64,000 nt of DNA from Mercurialis annua (lineage: Eukaryota > Streptophyta > Magnoliopsida > Malpighiales > Euphorbiaceae), in assembly GCF_937616625.2 (NCBI RefSeq), contig NC_065571.1, positions 52,003,651 to 52,067,650 on the forward strand, written 5' to 3'. The notes below the pieces were generated by a model that was given only the letters and a program-made list of their open reading frames with translations, searched no databases and was not told the DNA's origin. This document shows positions 52,664 to 64,000 of this stretch, in pieces. Numbering within the stretch: position 1 is the stretch's first letter; each line of letters opens with the position of its first letter. The position numbers and the translations under genes were made by a program.

Positions 52664-52707
52664 GGGAGGTGATTTTTGACCAAAAATTGGTCAAAGAATC
52701 ACCTCCC
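52664..52707. repeat. Stable hairpin, about 19-bp arms
   Basis: GGGAGGTGATTTTTGACCAA pairs with TTGGTCAAAGAATCACCTCCC (one mismatch, one base offset) around a 3-base loop. Free-standing in intergenic DNA. Confidence 0.75.
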
Positions 52708-52904
52708 ATGAGATGTGCGGCGGGTGGAGCTTTAGGGTTTGCTGTTCATGAATTTATGAATCAGATAAATTAACTTGTATATAGTTACTTTAATTTTTAA
52801 TTTTATAGGTAAAAGATGGAGGAACACTAATTGAGAAAGTGATTGAAGAAGTAATTAATTGACTTCTCATATAATTGTAGAGAATGTTTTAGAGACTATA
52901 AGTC

Positions 52905-53155
52905 TGTTTTTAAAAACCGTTGTAAATTGTTTGAATTTTTTTAAACTATTTGAAACCTTTGTAAATTGTTTAAAACTATTTTTTAAAAAGTATTTGAAAC
53001 CTTTATAAATTGTTTGAAATTGTTTGAAACTTTTTGTAAACAGTTTTAAATCTTTGTAAACTGTTTAAACATATTGTATAAAACTTATTTTTAAAATGGT
53101 TGCAAAACTGTGTTTTAGAAATCTTTTGAAACTGCTTTTAATAGATTTTCAATTA
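52905..53155. repeat. Degenerate short-period repeat array
   Basis: Words such as TTTGTAAATTGTTTGAAAC and GTATTTGAAACCTTT recur about every 20-45 bp with many changes. A decayed tandem array; no coding content. Confidence 0.6.
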
Positions 53156-55152
53156 GAAAAAAATAAAGTAATAGTTTATGTTTTTTTCTTTTTGGGTCTT
53201 AATTCGTTGTAGAATTTGAAGCGATTTGATTACATTAGAAATTCGAGCGAATCAGAAATTAGATTTAAATTTTACAATAAACTTTCAAAAAGCAATAATA
53301 GAATTAGAAAAATCAATATGTTGAATTTTTATAAAGTGAAGATTTTGAACTTATTTGTTGAATTGTTGGTTAACTTTTTTGAATGAACTGAAAAAGAAGA
53401 AAAAAAATTGAGCATGAAATTTAAAACGACAAAGTATGAAAACAAAAACGGCAAGGTAGTAAAGTAAAGAATAAATACATTGGAGTAAAAAACCTTATTA
53501 ATCTTAGTTGAGTACCCGGCTCACTTGAACAAGAACTCTAACTTGGCTTACTTCTGGCTCGCTTAGCCCTAGTTCGAACATGCTAACAGCATTCCGTTCA
53601 CTTACGCAATATTCACTCAAGCTGAATTTTTAGAGTTAAAAGATGTTAAATTTTTGCTTTTTAGGTATTTTCTATTTTTCCCACATTTGAATTGAGAGAT
53701 AAGTGACTCTCGAGTTTGAAAACAATTCAACTATAAGACTATTCCTAAATGTATTTTAAGTTATTAACCGACGAATAAAAACAGTTATCTACTCATCCAT
53801 CCTCGTTTATCATTTTACAACTGGATTTTTGTGCAATAACTAATACGTGGACATATTTTTCTTTTTTCATTCCAAAAGAGTTGTTTATTTTTTTCCGTGA
53901 AATTTTTGTTCATTTTAATGATTAACCACACTTAAAGAGTGTTTATACTACACATAGGTTGTGTCATGTCATATTTACAACAAGCTAATAAACATTTATA
54001 ATAAAAAAAAATTAATTATTACCTAGTTTATTAATCATTAAAAAATTCGATATAACTAACGCACAATTGTTTTATTACACAACATAGCGCAATAGTTCCA
54101 TTGGATAATTTTCCATACTTAAAACTTTACTGGATATTGGGATTTATAATGATTTTTATAATTTGGATAACATAACAATAATTTGCAAAAATAATGAAAA
54201 GGATAAAAGTTGGAATATATGGCGTTGAATTCCGTGACGCAATGATTAAGTAAATAAAAAGAAGATGTGGGCCATGCAAAAGGGACGTGTTTCCTATTAA
54301 TGGAGCATCCTCTATACCAGGAAACCATTTTTTCCCTTTCCTTAAATACCCCTGCTTAACATAATTTTCCTTAAATCTTTTTTTATTTTAGTATGGCAAA
54401 GAGTACATAACACTAAAGTTATTTTCCTAGAAGTGCTAATATCACCTTAAAGGAAAATTTGAACACAAATATTATGATAGTATTCAATTAAACACACTAT
54501 TTACCTTTGTTAACATTACTATTGAAAATAAAATTTATTTGAATGAAAATTGATTATGCTATGTCGTTCGATGCTCAAAGTTTCATAATATAAATTTATT
54601 TTTGGATGAAATTTAATGAAAAAAAGACGAACATTATAACTAGGGGCACGGTATGGTTTCACTTAGTTAATTTAATTTACTAAAATTTAAAATCAGAAAA
54701 TATTTCAAGAGGTGGTCTAAAAATATAACTATACTAAATATTTCTATAAAATTTCTATTGAGATGATTAAAATTTACTATAATTTTACCTCAATTTGATT
54801 TAGTCAATATAGACGTTTCAATTAATTCAATTAATCAACAATAAAAAAACTAAAATATAAATTAACTTTTTTAATTATTCACAATAAGATCTATTTTTTT
54901 AAATTATTTTAATAAAAATAAAATAATTTTGCTCCGACTTAATTTCTGCTCACCACTAGTCATAATTTGCTGGATGTTATTTTTTATAACCAATGACAAC
55001 ACTTACAAGCAGGACCGTATATCCGTACTAATTATAATTAATCAAAACTGTAAATTACTTTAAGAAAATGAGTTTCAATTACGAACTCAATTTTGATTAG
55101 TTCAAAAAAATAGTTGTTATAATATATTTGTTGTAAAATTCGCCCTATCTAA
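53156..55152. other. AT-rich spacer, no gene seen
   Basis: No domain-bearing frame on either strand. A patch at 53510-53640 is slightly more GC-balanced but unrecognised. Confidence 0.5.
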
Positions 55153-55161
55153 TAATATCTT

Positions 55162-55451
55162 GGGTTAATTGCAAATTAATACACAAACTTTATCCTAATT
55201 TGCAATCACAACACGAACTTTGAAACTTGGCAATTTAATACACCAACTTTTATTTTTTTGGCAAATTAGTATACCGACCAATCATACAACAACACATGGC
55301 TCTATATAACAATATCTACGTTAGTGTTTTTTCAGTTCGGCGTATCAATTTGCAAAAAAATGAAAATCGGTGTACCAATTTGTCAAGTTTTAAAGTTTGT
55401 GCTGTAATTGTAAATTAGAGTAAAGTTTGTATATTAATTTACAATTAGCCC
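55162..55451. mobile_element. Mutator-like MITE, 290 bp
   Basis: Left end GGGTTAATTGCAAATTAATA, right end (inverse) GGGCTAATTGTAAATTAATA, with arms pairing for about 110 bp through ACACRAACTTT blocks. An exact 9-bp target duplication TAATATCTT lies at 55153-55161 and 55452-55460. Non-coding. Its arms resemble those of the 10.6-kb element. Confidence 0.9.
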
Positions 55452-55460
55452 TAATATCTT

Positions 55461-58400
55461 ATGGCCACACAAGTGTTGGCAAGTATATACTAATAAATAT
55501 AAGTGCAATAAAAATATTTGGTTCATGGGTGATATATGTCTAAACTTTTTTTTTGAAATGATATTTACAATCTTCCAAAAAATAGCCATGATTGTTTTAA
55601 ACTTTTTGCATTTGAAGTAGTATTAAAATAATGTTAGAAGAAGATTTTCTTAATGTCCTCGCAGTTGATGTATTTCTTGTTTTAAAAGATGAGGGAATTG
55701 ACGGAGTCGTTAACGGTGTCAAATGGGGTCCGCACAAGGTAGGTGTAAGAGGCACTGAATGGACGAGACAATTGACCTTCCCGAAGTTAAAAAGATACCA
55801 CAGATTTAACCATTTTTTACTTTCCTTTCATTTTTTTACTTTCCTATAAATTTTAATTTTTCTTTTAATAAAAGATCTAAAAAAAAGTAATATTCAGAAC
55901 CACAATATAAATGTTTCATATACGATTTAATGAAATTCGATAAATTTAAAAAAGAATCCATACATGTCTCTAAAAACGCTATAAATATAGGTGAATGAGT
56001 ATGATTATATTTATTTGTTAAAATTATATAAAAAAATAGGTCAAGACGAGTGATAATTTATCTTATTTAAAAATATATAAAATTAAATATAATAATAGGT
56101 CAAATTTGATTTGTTTGAGTAGTTTCATGAGTTGAGTAATCATTTTTTTGACGCAGGAACCCCAATGGAATCCGACCATCTATGTAATCTTCGGAGCAAA
56201 ACAAACCGAAAATTCAATTTTGTCGACGCAAAACAAACCGGAAATATTTCGTGCATCATCTACACATGTACATAATTTCATAATTTCATAGTTTTATGGC
56301 AACCTTGAATTTTCAAGAAATTTAATCCAAAACTTAAACAATCATTGAAATTTTTTAAACAATTCAAAAATCTACACAGACAAACATACGTTTTATAAAA
56401 CAAAAGAACATATAAGACTTCAAAGCGGAGTAATTTATTCAAAGAAACTCGAAAAATATGATAATAATTAACAAACCGGTGAAAAAGATGTGCTTTTCGG
56501 TCAAGATCAGAAATTATGGGTTCTTCACCTAACAAAAACTAAGGATTTAATTAAAGTTTCTAGAGAGATAAAGATAATTTTAGAGAGAACGAGGAGAGGC
56601 ACCTCCTCAAGTTTTTCATGAATGATATTTCACTTTCAGAGTAAAAATCTTTTCTCAACGCCAATGAAAAATAAATTCTTGAAAAAAAAAATCTGCTAAT
56701 TTTTGGTTGCGGCCAAACCGGCCAAATGCAGCGGCGGATCTAGAATTTTTTTATAAGGTGGACAGATTGTATTAAAAAATTATAAAATGTACAAAATTGA
56801 CAAAATATGAATTTTAAGATGGACAATACTTAATATTTTAAGACAGAAAAAATATACGACTAGATTATATCTCTATATTTTCAGTTCTAAACGACTTATA
56901 AAAATGATTGTAATCAATTAAGTTCACTTTAAATAAAAATAAAAATTAGACGTTGTAATGAGAGATTATATGTAGGCAGAAGCTAGTTTAGAACAGAAAC
57001 AGTTATTAGTTTCCATTATAAAACATTCGCACCTCAATTCAATGTTAGTTTTGGTAGGATCCATTGGAAGATGAAGCACATCATGTTAGGGTTGGGGCCT
57101 CAGGGTCGGAGGGTCTATTCTCTGTTTTCTATTAACACCATATTCATTTTTGTGAGAATGGTTCTTTTCAAGTTTAAATTCTTTATATCTCCTCAACTAT
57201 ATTAAATACTAGATGACATTTGAGTAAAATGATAAAAAAAATTATTATATTAAATTAACATTTACTTAAATGTCATAAATATACTTGAAAAAAAAATTGA
57301 ATTTAAGAGAAACCATTCAGTTTCCACAAACTAAAAACTTGTTAAGGTTGTATTTTCTGTAAAAGAAAAATAATTATAAAATGAAAATAAATACTAAATT
57401 TACTTTATTCTTTTTCGGATATGGAGAAAAAAATATTTGTTTAAGATAAACTTGTATTAGCTTTAAACCGTACTAGTTATTGTATTAATTTAATAGAAAA
57501 AAAACAATGACATGATATAAAATAAGGCACTTATTTAATAATATACACAGTTTTATCGCACCGCTTTAAAAATCTTTAAAAGTAGCAGTTACATAACTGC
57601 TTGAATTTAATATTACAAATAATTTTAATGAAGATATATATATATATATATATATATAACAATTAATTAGCACCAGTGATCTATAGTAACATATTACACC
57701 ACGACATAATATGAAATTAGATGAATGGAGCTTACGAGGGTTTGAGTTGTAAATGAGACAATCTATAAAATTTTGTTTAAATTTATTTATTAAGTATGTT
57801 AATAAATTATTTTTGCTAGAGTTTTTTTTTTTTAACAAAGATTTTTGCTAGAGTCGATGTATCATTTGAAAAATTCCAACACTAAAAAGTTACTAGGTGT
57901 TTAAATAAAAAAAATTAAAAACTCAAACCTAATTTACAATTATTCCCCACAAACTTAACGTTGTTATAAGAAACTTTAAATTGCAAAATACTCAAAAAAG
58001 TATTTAACAGTAGTATCAACTTTTTTACCAGTTTTTCATATTACCTGATTAATATCTCTGAGTGCATAACACCAAAGAGAAAAAAATGGCCCATAATTCT
58101 CGTTTGATTTGGCATTCCTACGCATCTCTTCACCATTTTTATTGAATAAAAATGTAGAGAGAGAAAAAAAACAAGATAAAAAAGAAAGTTTTGCAGAGTT
58201 GCAGGTTTTATTGCAGAGCTCTGCCACAACTAGTATTTTAACTTTATTTATCAAATAATTCTACCTGTTTGCTAGTATTTTCTTTTCTTTTTTCTCGTCT
58301 GTAAATATTCACAGGCCTATCTTTGCCAGAGTCGATGTGATTGAACAAGAAATGCTAAGCTAAGCTATGAAAATTTGAAACTGTAGCTATTTTTTCTTCT

Positions 58401-58642
58401 TCATTACAGTGTCAGAATTTCTCTCACCTCTTAACTTCACTGCTGTAATAAGCTACATTATTCAATGTCGGCTACTGCTTCAATGAGTCCCCTTTGACTG
58501 TTTCTTCTTCTTCTTCTTTATTTCTCTTCTGGGTTTTAACTACACAGTTGATAAGAAAATTTGGTTTGATTCTCTGGTGTAAGTTTTGAGTGGAGAAAAT
58601 GAAGATGGGTGGTGGTTTTTGAGTGAAATTTGAAGGGCAATA
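55461..58642. other. Spacer and ERECTA upstream region
   Basis: AT-rich; no recognised gene. A TA microsatellite lies at 57634-57658. From about 58260 the sequence becomes CT-rich (repeated TTCTTC at about 58502-58520), probably ERECTA promoter and 5' UTR. Confidence 0.55.
57634..57658. repeat. TA dinucleotide microsatellite
   Basis: An uninterrupted run of about 12 TA units. Confidence 0.95.
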
Positions 58643-61600
58643 ATGGCATTTCGTGTTGACTTTGTTCTTCTTCTGGTCCTCTGTTTGAGTTTTGGTTCTG
58701 TAGATTCTGATGATGGTGAGTTTTTTTCCTTGTTTGGTTACTGAGAAAGTTTATATGTGGAGCTTTAGAAATGAAAAGTTGACGTTTTTATTTTATTTTC
58801 TTGAACTTAGTTAACTATTCATGAGTATTTTTTAAGTTCTTGTCAACGCATGTTTGACATAAAAAAAGTGCAAAGTTTAAGACTTTTCTTTATTTTAAGA
58901 TTTCAGGTGTTTAAACTAACTATTTTTCTTTGATGGGTGTCATGGTTTTAGAAAGTTTGTGGTTTATTTTAATCAAGGGGTTTAGCAAATTTAGAGTTTT
59001 TTAATGGGCTGTTTGTGAGATTTAATAAAGTACTGTTCTTTTGTGTTTAGTTAATTGAGACTTGCTGACACTGAGATTTAATAATTGTTAAATTTTTGTT
59101 GAAGGGGCAACTTTGTTGGAGGTAAAGAAATCCTTCAGAGATGTTGATAATGTTCTATATGACTGGACTGATTCTCCATCTTCAGATTACTGTGTTTGGA
59201 GAGGAATTGTTTGTGATAATGTCACCTTTAATGTCATTGCACTGTGAGTCTTATTAGTAGCTTATATTCATGCATGTGCAATAATTTTGTCATGAAATTG
59301 GCACTTTGATTATTTTATTAACTGGATTTTATGGTATGGCAGTAATCTGTCTGGTTTGAATCTTGACGGAGAGATCTCACCTTCAATTGGGAATCTTAAA
59401 GACCTGGTTTCTATGTATATATTTGTTAATTTATCAAGCACTCTTATATTTTTTTTCATTACAGTTGATTTGAATTTGAGCTGAATTTGTTAATGAATAT
59501 TACATTCTTCAACCAGTGATCTCAGGGGAAATCGTCTTTCCGGGCAGATCCCTGATGAGATTGGTGACTGTTCATCTTTGAAAAGCTTGTAAGTTTTAGT
59601 TTCTCGCGGGGTTCATTTCTTTAATTATGTTGTTTGAGTGGCTTGCCGGTGTTTGTTACCTTTAGTTGTATTGATGATTTGATATAATAGGGACTTGTCG
59701 TTCAATGAGATATATGGAGATATACCTTTTTCAGTTTCAAAGTTGAAGCAACTAGAATTTCTGTAAGTAGCTTTCTAAATAATTCTACTATTGAGAACTA
59801 TGGATCATTACTTCTGTTAGAATCTGAACTCAATTGCATGGTTTTCAGGATTTTAAAGAATAATCAATTGATAGGGCCAATTCCATCTACTCTATCTCAG
59901 ATTCCTAACTTGAAAGTTCTGTAAGTTTTTTTCGTTCCTCAAAATCGGCACTTTTATTTAAGGCTTCATTATTAGTTCAAAACTTCTCACTTCCTCTGTA
60001 ATTTTCCAGTGATCTGGCACAAAATAGACTAAGTGGGGAGATACCTAGACTTATTTACTGGAATGAAGTGTTGCAGTATCTGTAAGTACATTAGCAATCA
60101 TTGTGATCGTGCACATCCTTATCATTCTAGTTTTGGGACAATCTATGATGTGATCTTTTTACTGACCATTCCATCCTGTTTTTCAGTGGTTTAAGAGGAA
60201 ACAATTTGGTCGGTACAATTTCTCCGGACATGTGCCAGCTAACTGGGCTTTGGTATTTGTAAGTTTTCTGTAACATTCTTCCTTCATTAGCTCTGGGATA
60301 CTTTGACTGTGTATTTTGTCCCGTCGATATGACCGAGTTTCCCTCTTATTGTAGTGATGTAAGAAACAACAGCTTGACTGGGAGGATTCCTGAAAATATT
60401 GGCAACTGTACTTCCTTTCAAGTCTTGTATGTATTTCATCTAAATCAAAAGACTGTGATTGCAAAGCCTTATGAATTCAATTGAAACTTGTGGCTAATAT
60501 GTTCTTTTGCTGTAGAGACTTATCGTACAATCAGCTTACCGGAGAAATTCCATTTAACATTGGGTTCTTACAAGTCGCCACATTGTATGTGCGAGTGATG
60601 CTCCTTAGTTTGGTTAACAGCTTCAATTTTAAAAAGATATTTCTATTTTTGAGGGGCACTTACACCTCATTTTACTGTCTAGATCATTGCAAGCTAATCA
60701 GCTTGAGGGGAAGATTCCATCAGTAATTGGCTTAATGCAGGCACTTGCTGTACTGTAAGTGCTGTTAATAAAATTCATTTCTAATTCATTTTATTCCTTT
60801 TATTATTGAGGGGGATCTTCCATTCATTACTTTCCTTGTAAAAATCAGAGATTTAAGCTGCAACATGTTAAGCGGAACGATACCACCTATTTTGGGCAAC
60901 CTGACATACACAGAGAAACTGTAAGTATGTGGTTGCTAGTCTTGCATTTTTGTGGTTCTTGTTGTTAGCACCAAACAATAAGTTGGAAAGAGTTAGCATG
61001 ATTTATATATTGAAAATTTACATATTTCACCAAAAAAATTGCACAATACAGTAGTATAATTTTTTTTCCAACTTGTTTTAATCATCTGTTTCTCTTGAGT
61101 TTGATATTAATTAGTTGTCCCAATAAATAACATTTGAATTCTCATTTTTTGTAGATATCTGCATGGTAATAAGCTAACGGGATCCATTCCTCCAGAGCTT
61201 GGGAATATGACTAGACTTCACTACTTGTATGAGCTCTTTGCAAATGCTTTTTTTTTTGCCATAGTACGATGTGTTCACAGTGAACATGGAGAATATTTAC
61301 CAATCTCTCAAGTTCTACCCTTGGCTGTTTCAGAGAATTGAATGACAATCAACTCACGGGGCGCATCCCAGCCGAACTTGGAAAGCTTACCGACTTGTTT
61401 GATCTGTATGTTTTGCTAACTTGAAGGTTTCTTTTTAACTATTTTCTGTGGAGTACAAGTTAGAAATGCTATTTGCTTGCAGGAATGTTGCCAACAACCA
61501 CCTTGAAGGACCTATACCTGATAATCTTAGCTCATGTACAAATTTGAACAGCCTGTAAGTATTCAATTGTAGTCCTTCTACTTTTTATTCAAGGTTTAAT

Positions 61601-64000
61601 TTATTTTAAGATAATTGTTAATAGTTTATTTGATGCAGCAATGTTCACGGTAACAAGTTGAATGGAACCATCCCCCGTGCATTTCAAAGACTCGAGAGTA
61701 TGACATATTTGTAAGTTTGGTCCGTGGTCCGTGATTGACATGACTGTTTCATTTCTAAAGTTTTATTGTGCAGATGTAATTCTTAAGTTATATAATCGAC
61801 TTTTTGACCCTTCAGAAATCTCTCCTCCAACAACATTAAGGGTCCTGTTCCAATAGAGTTATCACGTATTGGTAATTTGGATACTTTGTAAGTATTGGTT
61901 ACTCTAATATTTTTTTGTTCTTTTAATTTGGATTGTTGTCAATAATTGCTCCTTCCTTAATTTGCCACTTGCATAGGGATATTTCCAATAACAAAATCAA
62001 TGGATCCATTCCTTCTTCACTTGGTGACTTGGAACATCTCCTAAAGTTGTGAGTTTAATTGCCGAGTAGCTCCAATTTTGTTTCTGAAAGTTGTTTTACG
62101 TTGCTGATGCCTGTTGTTTTATGTCAAAGGAATTTAAGCAGAAATGAATTGTTAGGTGTTATTCCAGCCGAGTTTGGTAACCTGAGAAGTGTTATGGAGA
62201 TGTAAGTAATCCATCATTGTTTTGATAAATGTATTCAGTGCTTAATGTGTCCCTTTCTAACTCTATTTCATGCTGCAATATAGAGATCTTTCACATAATC
62301 ATCTGTCAGGAGTGATTCCTCAGGAACTGACTCAACTTCAGAATATGTTCTCATTGTAAGTTTAAAATAAAATTGATTACTAGCATAGTTTGGCTGCAAA
62401 TTATCACAGTTCTACCGTCTTTATAGTTTCATCAATACCGTCATTTTCCCCATAGTATCTGTTATATGAGCATCTTTCCTTGCAAAAACCCGCAGGAGAC
62501 TGGAAAACAACAATCTTTCCGGCGATGTAATGTCTCTGGTCAACTGCCTCAGTCTTACTGCACTGTAAGCTATATGTTGAAATTACGCTCTTACTTTGTC
62601 ATCCCGAAATGATGCTCGACTTTTGAAGTTTAATAGAAACTGTCGTGATTACTGTTTTTATCTTAAGAAGACTAATATAAACTCATAATGCAGAAATGTT
62701 TCATACAACAACCTAGCTGGTGTTATTCCTACAAGCAATAACTTTTCAAGGTTTTCACCAAACAGGTTAGAGAGTTTAAATTTATCCTTGACCTTGTATC
62801 ATGTCTCTCTCAAGTGGCATATCAAGGTTCTCCATTAAAATGATGAAAATTTTAACCTTCATGTGCAGTTTTACTGGAAATCCAGGTCTCTGTGGCTATT
62901 GGCTTAACTCTCCATGCAATGAATCACATCCATCAGAACGGGGTATTAAGGCTTTTAAGTATTAGTCCTATTGTACCAATGCCAGTAGAGTAACCCGCAC
63001 AATACCCGCACAATACCCGCACAATACGTCTTTCATAAAAAATAGAGGATATTTAGTTATATCACGGAGGAAATGAGAATAGGTAATAATCTATTGCATT
63101 TTGCATGCAGTTACAATTTCAAAAGCAGCAATCTTGGGGATTGCTCTTGGAGCTCTTGTAATTCTTCTCATGATATTAGTGGCAGCGTGCCGGCCGCATA
63201 ATCCTGCACCTTTTGCAGATGGATCACTCGACAAACCAGGTAATTTTTGAAATGGTAGTTAACTTTTAACTGTTGGTAACATTTCAGTGATCATTAGCTG
63301 AAGATATGCTACAAATCCCATTAATGTACAAATTGTGCAGAACTGACTCATTCTTGTGTGCTTTTCAAACAAACAGTTACATATTCTACTCCGAAGTTGG
63401 TGATTCTTCACATGAATATGGCACTCCATGTGTATGAGGATATAATGAGGATGACCGAGAACTTGAGCGAGAAGTACATAATTGGTTATGGTGCATCCAG
63501 CACTGTGTACAAATGCGTCCTGAAAAATTGTAAGCCAATCGCCATCAAGAGGCTCTATTCCCACTTTCCTCAATGCTTGAAGGAATTTGAGACTGAGCTA
63601 GAGACAGTCGGAAGCATCAAGCATCGGAATCTGGTCTGCCTGCAAGGATACTCCCTGTCCCCTTCCGGCAACCTTCTTTTTTATGATTATATGGATAATG
63701 GCAGCCTCTGGGATCTCCTTCATGGTGAGTTTGGGTGTTCCTTGACCAATGTAATGCCATGCATTCCTTTGTGTTGGATCTTCGTTTTTTCGTGATTTCG
63801 CTGTCGCATTCGAAGATCTCTGTTAGACATGAATAATTAGTGAATGTAGATTCTCGTGCATTCTGAATTATTGCATAGCTTTTATTTTTCAGGCCCTATG
63901 AAGAAGAAAAAGCTTGACTGGTGTACTCGTCTTCAGATAGCTCTAGGTTCCGCCCAAGGGCTCACTTATCTACATCATGACTGTAGTCCACGCATCATTC
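58643..64000 (+). CDS. ERECTA: LRR receptor kinase ERECTA, 3' part beyond window
   Basis: Plasma-membrane receptor for EPF/EPFL peptides, controlling stomatal patterning and organ growth. Exons: 58643-58715, 59105-59243, 59343-59414, 59517-59588, 59691-59762, 59849-59920, 60010-60081, 60187-60258, 60355-60426, 60516-60584, 60683-60754, 60849-60920, 61155-61226, 61334-61405, 61483-61554, 61639-61710, 61816-61887, 61977-62048, 62130-62201, 62284-62355, 62496-62564, 62694-62765, 62869-62942, 63111-63239, 63377-63724 and 63893 onward. Signal peptide about 1-20; N-cap CVWRGIVC; some 20 LRRs, nearly one per exon; membrane segment at about 580-600 ([20 protein letters not shown]). The kinase starts after [20 protein letters not shown]; glycine loop [12 protein letters not shown]; catalytic Lys674 in IAIKR. 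The window ends at HHDCSPRII, just before the HRD loop. The [20 protein letters not shown] juxtamembrane match favours ERECTA over ERL1/2. Confidence 0.95.
62993..63025 (+). repeat. 11-bp minisatellite in ERECTA intron 23
   Basis: ACCCGCACAAT is repeated three times perfectly. Intronic, 51 bp after the donor site. Confidence 0.95.

Noticed and set aside
56725..56760. GCGGCGGATCTAGAATTTT, like a terminus of a common plant repeat
   Set aside because: No matching second end or target duplication found nearby.
58036..58254. Minus-strand frames upstream of ERECTA
   Set aside because: Overlapping low-complexity frames without a domain in the promoter region.

Overview
This is nuclear DNA from a dicot flowering plant. 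It is AT-rich, the genes have many GT-AG introns, there are no operons, and it is full of inverted-repeat transposons. Exon-joined proteins match plant-only families closely (cytosolic cytokinin dehydrogenase CKX7, F-box/LRR protein FBL15, thylakoid copper ATPase PAA2, YlmG1, receptor kinase ERECTA). I cannot name the species. Exon joins were made by hand from splice sites and protein-family similarity. In every multi-exon gene the reading phase closes exactly, which supports the models.

Layout. 194-5110 (+): CKX7, four exons. About 5.1-22.0 kb: a repeat-rich gene desert. It holds a PIF/Harbinger relic carrying a broken transposase tail, a 2.4-kb solo LTR with a CATTC target duplication, a LINE fragment and many long-inverted-repeat, Mutator-like elements, several with exact 9-11 bp target duplications. 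22052-29397 (+): FBL15, 17 exons. 29.4-31.4 kb: spacer with one doubtful ORF. 31410-33515 (-): a plastid protein with a twin-arginine, probably lumenal, signal. 34270-36009 (+): a small GPI-anchored protein. 36059-36868: another Mutator-like element. 37455-38185 (-): an internally duplicated membrane protein. 38543-39965 (-): YlmG1. 40277-48473 (+): PAA2, 17 exons. 48.5-58.6 kb: spacer with MITEs and hairpins. 58643 to the window end (+): ERECTA, cut off inside the kinase domain.

Functional links. The genes are independent plant loci. Three neighbours (lumen-candidate protein, YlmG1, PAA2) are plastid-directed. YlmG1 and PAA2 are divergent across 311 bp containing two CACGTG G-boxes, so a shared promoter is plausible. 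CKX7, FBL15 and ERECTA act in cytokinin breakdown, protein turnover and organ or stomatal patterning respectively, with no sign of a cluster.

Most unusual feature. Several unrelated AT-rich foldback transposons in the 11-22 kb desert each carry a short GC-rich core built of nested palindromes. Core sequences differ between elements, but two share a 12-mer. This is the best candidate for something undescribed.
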